DNA of 64,000 nt from Amphiura filiformis. Taxonomy: Eukaryota > Echinodermata > Ophiuroidea > Amphilepidida > Amphiuridae. The DNA is taken from positions 79,548,713-79,612,712 of the forward strand of contig NC_092628.1 in assembly GCF_039555335.1 (NCBI RefSeq), read 5' to 3'. How positions within the stretch are numbered: position 1 is the stretch's first letter; every line of letters starts with the position of its first letter. The translations under genes were made by a program, and so were the position numbers. The notes beneath the pieces are model-generated. The model saw only the letters and a program-made list of their open reading frames with translations. It did no database searches and was not told the origin of the DNA. Below, piece after piece: positions 36,627-47,266 of the stretch.

Positions 36627-37370
36627 CCCTCTAGCGAAAATCCTCACGGGTTTTTAGCAGGAGGACCCCCGTCCGTTGCAGGCATCTCTCCGGGCTCAAA
36701 CAGCCACAGTAGTAGCCAGCGACGGGCAGCATGCAAGGGTACCCGGGCTTGCCTGGGTTGAACCCTAGCATGCATGGGTTCAACAGAGACGATACCGCTG
36801 CTAACGCTGTGGGTGTAGTCTTAGCAGAACCAACTGGGGTTGTCCACGGCAGCGTTCCATGGCGGGACCGCCGAGTGATACCCTGGGCCCTAGAATAGCT
36901 GCTGGCTGTCCACAGGGACTGGCTGGCGATTATTCAGGGGTTGGGCTCGCAGTCTCTCACGGGACAGCGACCCAGGTGCATTCGGTGGCAGCTACAGAGG
37001 CGAGCTACGGCTTGACTTCAGTGGTAGCCGCTATGCACCCGCCCATAGCTGCCGTGAGTGGTCCGCCACACACAGCGACCTTAGGCGGCTCTAGAGGGTA
37101 CAGTAGGTAGCTTGAACAGCCTAGCTGATCAACAACCCACTTATGTCCTCGAGAGCCAGCGGAGCGTGGGTGATCCATTACCGTCAATGGGTCAATTACC
37201 CTCTCTTGATCGATCACTGTCAAATCAACAGGGCATAGCTCCATTGATTGACGCTGCCTATTCAGGTGGCGAGGTGATTGATCGGGGGCATGCACGCTCA
37301 GCTACCCGTGGTACTAGGCAAGCTCCCTCTAGCCAAGGGACAGCCGGTATAGCGGGGTACCCATACACAC

Positions 37371-37590
37371 GGCTTGATCCCTTGCGGGGAGCGCAGTGAG
37401 GCATGGGTACAGTGGTACACAGCCGGGAGCCCTCACGGGCACCTACGCTCGGACCGCGCCGGGACCACGCCAGCACACAGCTTGATCCCCCAAACAGGGA
37501 GCGCGGTGTGGCGAGGGTACAGCGGTCCACAGTTGGGAACCCTCACGGGTACCCACGCTGATACCGCACCGGTACCGCAGCACCCGCCTT
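37371..37590 (+). repeat. 108-bp tandem duplication in the DIRS gag region
   Basis: 'cttgatccc' followed by 'gggagcgc.gtg.ggc' and 'ccctcacgggcacctacgct' starts at 37,373 and again at 37,481. The copies differ at many sites, so this duplication is older than the 225-bp one. Confidence 0.75.
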
Positions 37591-38851
37591 AGTCGCCACA
37601 GTCTCTGTGGCAACAAGGGGGAGGCGGTGCTGGTACTGCAGTACCATGGGGTTACCCTGGTGGCGGATCCTTTCAGGGTCAGCTGCCGGCGGGGTATGCC
37701 CCGTGGTACCCGCCGCAGGGTGTTTCTTCCACGGCCTAGCACCGTGGCAAGTGTCGCCTAGCGATGGCCACGCAGTACCAACATCAGCTGTTGACCAGGC
37801 CAGCCGGCATGGGGCTAACCCAGATCTTGATCAGGGTAGGCCCCGTGCTGCTAGCGCTAGGACGGCGGCTGCGGGGGCAGGCGGACCCAGTGGTGCCATG
37901 GCGGATACCTCAGGGTCTTGCGGGAGTACTCCCTCTTCTGCTGGCAGGTAGTCGGCGAGCCACACAGTGGTTATGCCTTCTTACCCGCTTTCAGATGCCC
38001 GTCCTCAGTTACCGTCATCATCGGAGCATGATCACGGATACTGTGGCGAGGAAAGGAGTCGGAAGCTGAGTCCGGTAGTGACATCACTACAGTCTCCTTC
38101 CCCGCTGCCCCGCGAGGGGAGCAACAGCAACTGATCTTCCTCCGGACACCCCCTAAGGGGGAGTCCATGGAGGAAGACCAGGGGCTCCTTTCAGTAGGAT
38201 GCTCAGCTGCTGCTTCCTCACCGTGCACGCCTACACTCTCATTCCCGGCAAACCTCACGGGTAGATATCGTGGGGCTGTCGAGCTCAGTAGAGCTATGAC
38301 GCCGCGTGCTTGCACGCTTCCTCTGCGTGTAGCGCGGAGGACCACGGACCTACCTGAGGGGGATCCGAGAGGGACCCAGATGTCGCAAGCGTATCACGCT
38401 CAGACAACATCTGAGCTCTTCCGCGAGTGAGCCTATTAGCGGTGCTAACAGCTAGCCTCAACGAGAGCTCCATGGGCCTAGCCCATAGGGTGTCCACTCA
38501 GCGCCGGGGAGGGGCCTGCCACTCCAATCGCTCAACGCGATGGAAAGGCAGGGTCCTTTTCTCTTTGGATGCTTCTGCGCTTCACGGTGGAGGACCGTGC
38601 AAAGAAGCTACCAACGGGAGCACTCTGAAGAGGTCGGAAACTGCCCTTACCATGGGTAGGAGCTCCGACTTCAGCAGGCCGTGCACCACCAACAGTACCC
38701 GAGACCGCTACCTCTGCAGCACCCATTTCTGGGAGGCGCAAGGGTAGCACAGGAACAACTGGCAAGCCCGAAGAAGAGCAAGCGCTCTTCCAAGGGAAGC
38801 TAGGCAGAGCATTCCTGGGGGCTCAGCGGTTTTTCCACAGGGGATCTCCCA

Positions 38852-39660
38852 GTGGGCGACCCGCTTATGGCTTTCACCCAGAGGTGGGAAACCATCTCTT
38901 GGAGCGCCTGGGTATGGTCAGTGGTGAGTGGGGGTTACAGACTGGCAACCCAGTCTCCCCACATTCGTCTGCACATTTCAGAGGTCCACAGTAGTGCCGT
39001 CAGACGGCCCCCAGCGTCGGACACTACTGACAGGGATCACACAGCTTCTCACGGCGGGCGATTGTCCCGGTCTACCCCCCGTTCTACGGGTGATCTTGGA
39101 GCCATTGGCTCCAAGGAGACCGGCGACGGGAGCCCCATCCGGAACCGCAGGCTGTTGAACACGTTCTTCAGGCCCAAGAGGTTCAGAATGGGGACTCTCG
39201 CCTCGGTGCTAGCCTGCCCCATCAGGGGCATGGGAACAACATCGCTAGATCTCTCGGGCGCCTATCTGCATATGCCAATCGCCTCTCAAGATCGGAGGCA
39301 TCTGCGCTTCTAGGTACAGGATCAAAATTACCAGTTTTGATACCGCCATCCGCCTGTCCATCTCTCCCAGGGTGTTTAACACTCTTGGTCAGAGCGGTGG
39401 CAGCGTACCTGAAGCACAGGGGTGTCAACATCAGTTGCTACCTGGACGTTTGGCTCATATACGGACGCACTCCACTGAAGACTACGGGTCTCATGGGGTT
39501 GATAGTCCGTGGGGTGCGGACCCTGGATTTTTTTTGATCAGCTCAAAAAGTCCAGCGTGGTCCCGACGCAGACACCACTATTTGTAGGGGCCCAGATCAC
39601 CCTCACGGAGGGGTTCATGTGCTCTCACCCGGCGGGTGATTTAACATGGTGCGGTGTGCC
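38852..39660 (+). pseudogene. DIRS reverse transcriptase, degenerate
   Basis: The first frame (38,852-39,313) reads WETISWSAWVWSVVSGGYRL, later KRFRMGTLASVLACP and SLDLSGAYLHMPIASQDRRH, the N-terminal and first catalytic blocks of DIRS/Ngaro reverse transcriptases (usual form: MET(L/I)..V...... W....D(L)K/.DAYLH(V/I)PI). After a frameshift, RAVAAYLKHRGVNISCYLDV (39,337-39,537) holds the second catalytic block. Here the usual YLDD reads YLDV: the second aspartate codon is GTT (39,448-39,450). In the first block the aspartate SLDL is kept. The thumb follows in another frame: KKSSVVPTQTPLFVGAQITL. Confidence 0.88.
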
Positions 39661-40044
39661 TGACTCTTGGCGAGTCTCGGGCAAAACCCGCTGTGGCATG
39701 GATGAAGGTGGTAGGCCTAATGGCCAGTATGGTAGACCTCGTACTGTACTGCCGTTTCTACGTTAGGCTTACCCAACTACACCTTCTAGCCTGCTTGCAG
39801 GCCCAGTCGTCACCAATATCCCTCGCGGTTCCGTTGTCGGAGATCGCGCGAGAGAACTCTGGTGGTGGACCCATCAGCCCAATTTGACCCAGGGTGTCAG
39901 GTTTCCTGCACCCCGGTATGTCACGTAGTGACGACCATAGCGTCAAAAGCGGGGCTGGGGGTCCACATCCACGGAGACTCCGTCTCGGGCCTATGGGGGC
40001 CATAGAGACAGAGTTTCACATCAACCTCCCTCGCTTACGAGGAG

Positions 40045-40686
40045 GTGATCGTGGAATCACATACCGTTGTCCTGACGGATAACACAACAGTGGTAGCCTA
40101 CCCCAACAGACAAGGGGACTCCGGGCCACCACGATTGAGCCTGCATGCACGACACCTGATAGGGTGGTGCAAGTTCAGGCAGATTACGATGAGAGCGATA
40201 CACATCGCGGGCGTCACCAGCATCCTCGCGCACAATCTGTCACGAGGAAGGGTGTCGGGACCAGCAGAATGGTCCCTTGCTCCGCAGGTTGCTCAGACGA
40301 TCTTCAAGGGGATGTACCACCCCTCGAAAGATCTGTTCGCATCTCATCGCAATCATCCATTGCCGGTGTACTGCTCAAGGGTCGCGGACCCCCAAGCATT
40401 CACCGTGGGCGCTCTGTCCATAGACTGGGGAGGGATGACAGCTTATGCAGTCCCTCCGATCTCACTACTCATGAGGGTGGTGGCCAAGATCGGGTGGGAA
40501 GACTGCATTGTCATTCTGCTAGCGGCAAGGCCGCTGGCACTCCCAGTACCAGATCTACTCCGGATGCCGGAGCGGAGGTACCAGTCTATCACTAGAGCAC
40601 CTGCAGTTAGCTGCATGGCCCTTACCAGGAACACGCAGCGGAGGATACTTTTCATCAGAAGCTGTTTTTCTCATCGCCGGGGCTAG
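40045..40686 (+). pseudogene. DIRS RNase H and connector domain, longest intact frame
   Basis: A 213-codon frame. Key words are LTDNTTVVAYPNRQGDSG, IHIAGVTSILAHNLSRG, EWSLAPQVAQTIF and DLFASHRNHPLPVYCSR, then ALSIDWGGMTAYAVPPISLL. This is the DIRS RNase H block (usual form: .DNTT.VAY(I/L)N.QGGT, H..G..N..AD.LSR, EW.L.P.V, DLFA...N..LP.Y, DW....AYAFPP). The aspartate of DNTT is present. The 'N..AD.LSR' aspartate reads histidine (AHNLSR). The frame starts upstream of 40,045 in reality. Confidence 0.9.
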
Positions 40687-41575
40687 GCGGAAGTCTACCC
40701 TCCGTGCGTATAGCCAGAGTCTGGCTCCATACTACGCTTGGTGCAATGAGACAAATAGCTCTCCCGCTTCAGAAACCTCTGTGCTGCTAGTTCCGGAGTT
40801 TCTGACAGAAAAGTTCCAAGCAAGACTTCAGCGGGCCACTGGGGCCAGCTATAAGTCAGCTGTCCTCTCCATTCACCGGGGTTTCGAGACGGGTCGACTA
40901 TCATAGCCGATGGTTACCTTATTAGTCTACGCCTCGACGGTATGTTCGACGAGTGTCTACCAAAAAGGAAAGTGATCCTCCTAAGGGATCCCAACACAGT
41001 CTTAGATTACTTTAAGGGTCACCCTTTTGACCTTCCGTCAAAAGCGGCGCTTAAATCGTAACTCTCAAGATGGCTTTCCGGTTTGGCGTTGGCTTCGGGA
41101 CGGCGGTGCTGAGTTGCACACGGTCTCGAGGTTAGCTTCCGTGTTCACAAACACTGGAGCGACACTGTTTCGGCGCTCTGTTCTCGTGACTACGAATGGG
41201 CGCGGTGCATACCGACATTCGTCCCTCTCCAATCCCCAGGGTTGGGCAAGGTTCGCTGAAGCCAAAGATAGGCTGGGGTGTCCGATAAGGCGCTGCAGCA
41301 CTATTTCTTCGAACACAAGCCTTGCGAGGACTCACGACCGCATTCATCACCCTTACAGAGCCTTTCGGTCCAGCCGCTGTCGCAATGGCTGGTCCAGGTG
41401 TTGGTGGGGTCCGGGGATCGCGAAGGTTTCGCGTCCCCCGACCCACGCGACGAGCTATCTCATCATCTTGGGTATACCGTTCGGTTGTCCCTTGAGGAGA
41501 TCTAGCAGGCGGTGTCCCGGGAGCCACCTTCGCCCTTCTCTACGATACTTCCGTTTACGTTAGTAATCAGAGGCG
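40687..41575 (+). pseudogene. DIRS tyrosine recombinase, degenerate
   Basis: After the RNase H frame: RKSTLRAYSQSLAPYYAWC, VPEFLTEKFQARLQRATG and SYKSAVLSIHRGF, which resemble the SAM-like N-terminal domain of DIRS recombinases. The catalytic domain follows with PFDLPSKAALKS, a stop (41,059-41,061), then LSRWLSGLALASGRRC and, one frame over, AELHTVSRL. The ASGRR word (arginines at 41,101-41,106) is the first catalytic arginine block. The C-terminal H..R and Y blocks are scattered over frames near 41,440-41,560 (TFALLYDTSVYV). Stops and shifts rule out function. Confidence 0.82.
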
Positions 41576-41880
41576 GGCGGGAGGTTTACCGGGACATTGT
41601 TCGGCGATCATAATACGGTGGTGTACGGGTACCAGGTTTTCAGACTATACAGAATACTCAGCATGGTAAGAACCAGTGTCGCTATTCTTAACCACCAAAC
41701 TTATTAAGTAAGGAGGTTTATGTCTGTGATCGCGTGGTCTTTTTGTTTCCCGACCGTTGGGGAAAATATTTTCTGACCTCGCGAAAACCATCGTTACCCG
41801 CTCCCGATCCCTGATCAGATGCTGACCAATCTTGTACCTCCATCCGTCGGTTACTTGCTAGATCGATCTTTCAGATGTTG

Positions 41881-42003
41881 ATGCAAGAAGTATCTTAATC
41901 AACATCGGAAGCGGTAAGATCGACCGGTGTACTGAGTCTAGGCCCAAACAAAAATGTTTGGTAGACTCATAACCGGTGCGATATTACCTTTCCGATGTTG
42001 ATT
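41881..42003 (+). repeat. DIRS internal complementary region
   Basis: 41,881-41,938 is the complement of the left outer edge (35,205-35,262); 41,943-42,003 is the complement of the right outer edge (42,200-42,260). The two parts abut, with TAGG between, as in the region that is thought to template circle closure in DIRS1. This is a diagnostic trait of the DIRS1-like group. Confidence 0.92.
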
Positions 42004-42058
42004 ATCCCGGACCCCGCCACCCCCTACAAGTTTGGTCCGAGTAGGGGATCCCAAGTCG

Positions 42059-42236
42059 GATAAGGGATTTATCATATGGTGTGACGTCACCTTTTGGGTG
42101 AGTCCACGGGGATCGGGGTTTTTGTTATTTATTCATTTATGTGGGACAAAATGACTATTGGTTTTTTCCCGCATCTCGGGATCGATGCAAGAAGTATCTT
42201 AATCAACATCGGAAAGGTAAGATCGCACGGTTATGA
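42059..42236 (-). repeat. DIRS element right inverted terminal repeat
   Basis: The complement of 35,205-35,385, with a few substitutions and small indels. Beyond it the right end carries an extension, 'gagtctaccaaacatttttg', absent from the left end but present as complement in the internal complementary region. Confidence 0.9.
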
Positions 42237-42261
42237 GTCTACCAAACATTTTTGTTTGGGA

Positions 42262-42838
42262 CTAAATTTTCTCATCTTTAGTATGCACCCCCTACTACTC
42301 ACACACAAAAGAAAGAGCCAATTCCAACTTGTTCAACTGAGTTACAGGTCTTCAAAAATGAACAAAATTAATTTTGGCCCTAAATAGACCCCCCCTGAAA
42401 GTCCACATCAGACACCTCGAACCAACTTCTGTTTGATATATGTTTGAGATATATGCCATATAATGTAGCCAGAGAAGTTTCAATCTGGTTTCTTGATTCC
42501 TTCGACTTTGAATCAACAGCATCCTTATTCCCATTGCTCTCTATTGTGAAAAGTGCGTTGACCCCATTTAACTGTAGAAGTCTATGATGAGAATGATACT
42601 AGTGATTCATAGTGAAGGAATTGAGAAACCAAAATGCCTCTTTCAAGGCTTAGTTATATGGCATGTAGCTCAAACATATCTCTACGGGTTTGAGGTGTCT
42701 GATGTGGATTTCCAGGGGGGTCAATTTAGGTCCAAAATTTGTTTTGTTCATTTTTGAAGGCCTGTAACTCAGTTGAACAATTTGGAATTGGTCCCTTCTT
42801 TGTGTTGGAGTAGTAGGGGTGCAAAAAGATGACAAAAT
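42262..42838. repeat. Central hairpin of the foldback element
   Basis: Words such as 'caactgagttacaggtcttc', 'acatcagacacct' and 'tatgccatataa' in 42,262-42,470 reappear as complements in 42,650-42,838. The arms are imperfect, with a spacer near 42,470-42,650. This was the apex of the foldback element before the retrotransposon entered beside it. Confidence 0.75.
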
Positions 42839-43262
42839 TTGGACCCTAAAATATTTTGGGTTTTGGTGATACAACCCCCCATGAAGTGGGTCAGCTTTGA
42901 TTTTCGGCTATGTTTAGACCATCATATCTTTAATATGGTATATCCTATGAACTTCTAAGTTGCATATTTGGATTCTACACATAAAGTTAGCCCAGAATAC
43001 AAATTTTCAGGGGTGTGGGATATACACTTTTGAAATTACGCCACCTTGGAAATCAAAGTAGACCTAAATTTCAAATTGCTCTAGCGCGGAAACGAAAGGG
43101 AGTTACATGTACGACCTCAAATTTTCAGTTTTCTTTTCTCAATAATATCTACCAGTACACAAAATAAGAAAAAAATCTGTGAGTATGGGTTAACTTTCAT
43201 GTTGAGTTGGCATGGAATGACTCTTTTATGATTGTACATAATTTAAAAGGGCAAGGGCCCAC

Positions 43263-44419
43263 CAAGAAGGACTTCTGTACAATGAATATGGTACTTTGTG
43301 GTTACTAGACCAGTTCACGGTACCACAGATTGCCATGGTTCCTGTGCATCCACTCCTAGCTATACACAGATTTCTCATACAGGGGTGTGTTCTCATTTGC
43401 CAATGTTTACTCACACACACACCCCTACTTGTAATGTGTGTCGACTGGGGACTTTTTTGACAACTGGGGACTTTTTAATGAGTTGTGTGTCAACTGGGGA
43501 CATTTATGTGCCAAACTCCTACCAATCGGGGACCTGTGTGTTCTCAAGTTTAGTACAACCGGGGACCTCACCCTACCCCTAAAAAGTACCCAGTTAGAGT
43601 AATGCTTTTTTTGACATCTTCACCCATAGGGGGAGCCCCTAGCCCAAGTATTACGACTGGGGACGTGCCCACTTGGAGTGAAGTCTCCAGTTAGTGGGAA
43701 AACACACAAAAAAGTCCTCATTCAGGGTTTACAAGCACACATAACCCCCACCCCACACAGAGGCATATCCGTACACGACAAACAAATAAGCTTCTTTTTA
43801 AAAAGCCATCTTGATCTGTCTGTATTAAACACACAAAACATTTCTAGCAGAAACACATACGTACTCACATCTGCACTTTACTGGCCAGATCATCTGAAAC
43901 CAAATAGCGCACTTAAATCAATAAGGACATTACAAATACACGCAAAGCTGTAATAATTTGGACCAGAGCTAAAGTTACCACGTAGATATGTATGCTAAAT
44001 CCTGTCATGCAGATTTAGAGAAACTACGATCATGACAATAGAAAACAACAGATATAAATTGTGATATAAAAATCGCAGTTTCATCATCATGCACATCCCA
44101 TGAATTTTTGACATGAATTTTGTGAGTATTTTGTTTCACCATTGAGGTATATATTTCAGCATTAGTTGGTGTCTTTTTTAGCAACAAAGCTTTGCAAAGA
44201 GAAGTATTTGTTTCAGAAATGCAGTGTACCGTACCAGTACTTGATTGATTTATCACCAATATTATTTTCATTTTGACAACTACACTTGCACTCAAGCACT
44301 GCTTTGTTGAGTTGCAACTGGGAAGTGGAGATAAAATTACATGATTGATATTTACAGTGACATTTCCACAAATTCAGCAGGATCTTTTATCCAAAAATTC
44401 AGAAGTATCTATTTTAAGA
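43263..44419. other. Malectin intron 2, with degenerate 'AACTGGGGAC' repeats
   Basis: From about 43,440 to 43,690 the word 'caactggggac' (variants 'aaccggggac', 'gactggggac') recurs at irregular spacing, at least seven times. The rest is unremarkable AT-rich intron. Confidence 0.5.
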
Positions 44420-44641
44420 ACTGTATACGCCAATCTTTTTGCATACAGATATTTCCGCCGTTTCAAGTATCACTGACAATTTCGTGAGGTGTTAAATTTG
44501 CGGTTGTTGGCAACTTATATTTATAAAATACACGAGAAATTTCTTCAGTTCAACATATTCGCGGGTTATTATTTTCGCGGGCACATATTAATCCACAAAA
44601 TTCGCGAAAATAAAACCACTGAAAATTTCAGCGTATACAGT
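44420..44641. mobile_element. MITE with ACTGTATACGC ends
   Basis: Left ACTGTATACGC and right GCGTATACAGT are inverted. The interior has 'ttcgcgggttattattttcgcggg' type words and their complements ('ttcgcgaaaataaaacca'), an arrangement common in invertebrate genomes. Confidence 0.7.
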
Positions 44642-44705
44642 AGTTTATTTATCACTGTCACTTTGAAAATGGACATTAAAATAGATCCATTGGGTTATTC
44701 CATTT

Positions 44706-44941
44706 AAAATCCACACTACCCCTGTGGAAGATTTTGGAAATATCTTTCACAAGGGGAGTATTAATTTCAAATGGATGGAACACATTAGGCAGCTCCATTT
44801 GAAACTCACCCTCCCTCTGAGTCTGGTTGAATCTTTCTTATCAGGTGTATGAAATTCTAATAGAGCTGCCTAATGTGTTCATTCCATTTGAAATTCATAT
44901 TCATATTTCCAAAATCTTCCACAGGGGCAGTGTGGATTTTC
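44706..44941. mobile_element. Palindromic MITE, AAAATCCACACT ends
   Basis: AAAATCCACACTACCCCTGT at the left end and its near-complement at the right. The arms (about 100 bp) share 'ggaagattttggaaatat', 'caaatgga' and 'aacacattaggcagct'. 236 bp, no coding capacity. Confidence 0.8.
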
Positions 44942-45897
44942 TTTTGATGTTATATTTTATAGTTAAAGTCCATGGAAACAGCATATACCTTTTATTTCAT
45001 CTGTTGATACCCAGAATAGGCGAATTTCAACTAAATGTTTTCACAATATTTTTTGCTTCAATAGTAACATAACAAATGGATAGAAAGACCATATCAACTT
45101 TGTCAATTAAATTGCATAAAATTGTTTACCAATGATGAAAAGAGGTGTGGATTTTTATAAAATTGTAAAAATGAGGGAAAACATCTACCTTTGTCTTGGA
45201 AGAGGGCCTTAAGAAAATATACATATTTGGCACACTTTCAAGTTTATACATGCATATTCTCACAAAATTGGCCCCTTTATCTAACCCAAATGTGTCCAAT
45301 CTGTTTAAATTGCAGGCTGCTTTGACTACTGTCTGGCCCCTACTGGGTGGGCATGACAGCAGACTCAATATGGAAGCATGTAGGTGTGTACGCCCACATG
45401 CTTTCAAACTACTTCCACAGAGCATGCTTCTTATAATAATTGCAATTTTTAATTCCATGTCTGTGTTTTTTTACAGTGACAATTTAAAGCACATGATAAA
45501 AGACATGTTAATACTGAGCCTAGACAAAAGAAGCACTAGAAATCCAAAAGTTTGGCAAAAGATTTGAAAGTGCATCCTGATTCCAGGACATGTGAAAATG
45601 TGAAGAAATGAGAATTCACCTGCATGAGACCATACAAATGAATATTTATTGTGTGTTTGTAAATTTTGTTGAATTTCTTCTGAATTTGAATAAAACACTT
45701 CATGCAATAGGTGTGCTGAAGATAGAATCTAAAAATAAACAAATTTATTTACACAGGCACAATTCAAATGTTTAATGGAATCTAAATTTAGTAGCAGCAA
45801 ATGGCTTGTTAAATTACATCCTTGTTTGAGGTTGATTTGTGTTCCAGTTTCTTTGCTTAAATTAACATGATTGCTATTGTTCTGTTTGTTTTTACAG

Positions 45898-45955
45898 GGT
45901 GACTATGATAATCCTAAAATTAATGCAATTGTCATCATGAAAGGATCTATAGAAG
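45898..45955 (+). CDS. mlec: Malectin, coding exon 3
   Basis: A 58-nt exon behind acceptor TTTTTACAG with donor GTAGGG (45,956). It encodes GDYDNPKINAIVIMKGSIE plus one base, the last strand of the malectin domain. The aspartate of the (G)xYDNP word corresponds to a sugar-contacting residue in Xenopus malectin (Asp186). It ends in phase 1; the split codon is completed as Asp by exon 4. Confidence 0.95.
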
Positions 45956-47039
45956 GTAGGGTATTCATTAAAGCTGATAAATAATATCTAAAAAAATCCA
46001 TTTATGATGCACAGTTCTTAAAAGAATCAGAGGGTGTCTGACAGTCCAATAGTGGCATACTGTATTTTTTCCCAAAAATCATACCCAGTACCAGTATCTA
46101 AGGTCATATTATGCCCATAAGAAGTTGAGTCAAATTAAGCAAATAATGAGAATAATTTGGATTTTTATGGCTCATCAGGACAATTTTTGGACAAAATTAT
46201 CAAATTGGCCCAAGTTGAAAGCCTTGGAGGTCCAGTACCAAATACATGTACTGGTGACGCAGTCAACAACAATGAGAGCAAAGTGGGAAAAATGTTGGCA
46301 CCAGGGAAACGGAATCATTGTTTGGGTTACATTTCACATCAATACTCACTTGGGTAGCCAAGGTATACTAGTACTACTATATAATATTGATAAGCATAAT
46401 AAAAAAAAGATGAGAATGTTAACTGTTGTTTCTATTTTACCAGACCCCCTATCCCTGCCCATTTTAGAATATTGAGCAGCAACGTGTGGAATTCCTCAAA
46501 GCTGCAAACTTTCCAGTAGATTTATTTCTTGCATTCGATTGAATTCTTTTCAACAGTCTTTAGACATCTGGATAAGACAAAATAAGATAAATTTTATGAG
46601 TATGAGTATAATCTAATCTTGATTTTACAAATCTAAACGCTCTCAATTACAGCGAGGCACACAAATGCAACTTTGCTGAATCGGCCAATGAGCTGATGCT
46701 GTACTGGTAGTCAATACCCTGATTCAAGCAGCCAATCAGGATACTCCTTCCATCATTGGCTATGTTGACAAGTAATTAGTGCTATAAAATGAAAGATGAC
46801 TGTACCCTTTTCATTTTGTAAAAGCTTGTATCCCAGTTTTGGATTGGCTTTGATGTTGATTTTGATGTGTCTTTTTTTTGGTAGTAATGTAATTTTTAGA
46901 AAGGATTGCAAGCAAGCATTTTCTTCTATAGGAGGAAAATCAGTTTATATTCAAACAAGCTTCATAGCCTGTGTTTAGTTATATGACTTTTTCTGATTGT
47001 TTCTTACTTTCAATGTGTAATTCATGATCATATTTTCAG
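45956..47039. other. Malectin intron 3
   Basis: A 1.08-kb intron with consensus ends and no repeat structure that I can define. Open frames in it show no similarity. Confidence 0.7.
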
Positions 47040-47266
47040 ATATACCAAAGTTGCCGCCAATACCAGGCCAGGACTTAGACGAAGAAGAGGAAGATGATGA
47101 AGACGACGATGACGAAGATTCAGAAAAGATCGCCAAACAATTCACCAAGAAGTCGGGACCCAAAGTAACAGATCCATATGCAGCAGATGAAACTAGTTTT
47201 CTGTATCCTATACTCATTGCTGTGGCAGTATTCATTCCAACATTATTCTGTCTGTGCAGACTATAA
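47040..47266 (+). CDS. mlec: Malectin, final coding exon (acidic linker and transmembrane segment)
   Basis: After acceptor TATTTTCAG the exon reads DIPKLPPIPGQDL, an acidic run (EEEEDDEDDDDED), a polar stretch ending VTDPYAADETS, and the hydrophobic anchor [20 protein letters not shown], then RL and TAA (47,264-47,266). This matches the vertebrate C-terminus (PKL..HPG, poly-Glu, [26 protein letters not shown]). The product would be about 283 residues against 292 in human. The short RL tail after the anchor fits a type I ER protein. Confidence 0.96.

Larger units (their letters stand above)
36072..38830 (+). pseudogene. DIRS gag-like region, degenerate
   Basis: GC-rich region between the left repeat and the reverse transcriptase. 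An open frame starts at 36,072 (MSFFCLGLSEFQLDDWDRL then a basic KTKKKS stretch) and soon breaks. Later frames are short and of low complexity (Gly, Ala, Pro, Gln). Position suggests the gag ORF of DIRS elements; there is no sequence motif I can name. Two internal tandem duplications lie at 36,177-36,626 and 37,371-37,590. Confidence 0.55.
35201..42260 (+). mobile_element. DIRS1-like tyrosine-recombinase retrotransposon, full-length but dead
   Basis: A 7.06-kb GC-rich unit with inverted terminal repeats (35,205-35,385 and 42,059-42,236) and an internal complementary region (41,881-42,003). Internal order on the plus strand: a gag-like region, reverse transcriptase, RNase H, then tyrosine recombinase, the order known for DIRS elements. 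These replicate by reverse transcription and are thought to integrate a circular DNA using a recombinase, without target duplications. None is seen here: the left flank '..attttaaagtcc' runs into '..aaattttctcatc' at the right, as in the uninterrupted copy of this text in the other foldback arm. Many stops and frameshifts and the loss of catalytic residues mean it is inactive. It lies sense in malectin intron 2. Confidence 0.92.
34485..43262. mobile_element. Large foldback element split by younger insertions
   Basis: The sequence 34,485-34,872 plus 35,114-35,200 is matched, as complement, by 42,838-43,262. Both ends read GTGGGCCC / GGGCCCAC. Shared words include 'gagtcattccatgccaac', 'acccatactcatgga' and 'cccacacccctgaaaatttg'. 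Without the DIRS-like retrotransposon (35,201-42,260) and the small palindrome (34,873-35,113) the element would be about 1.5 kb, with its own central hairpin (42,262-42,838). No clear target duplication and no coding capacity. Confidence 0.85.

Noticed and set aside
36859..38765. Many 70-150 codon frames on both strands
   Set aside because: GC-rich retrotransposon DNA has few stops; only the reverse transcriptase, RNase H and recombinase frames carry family motifs.
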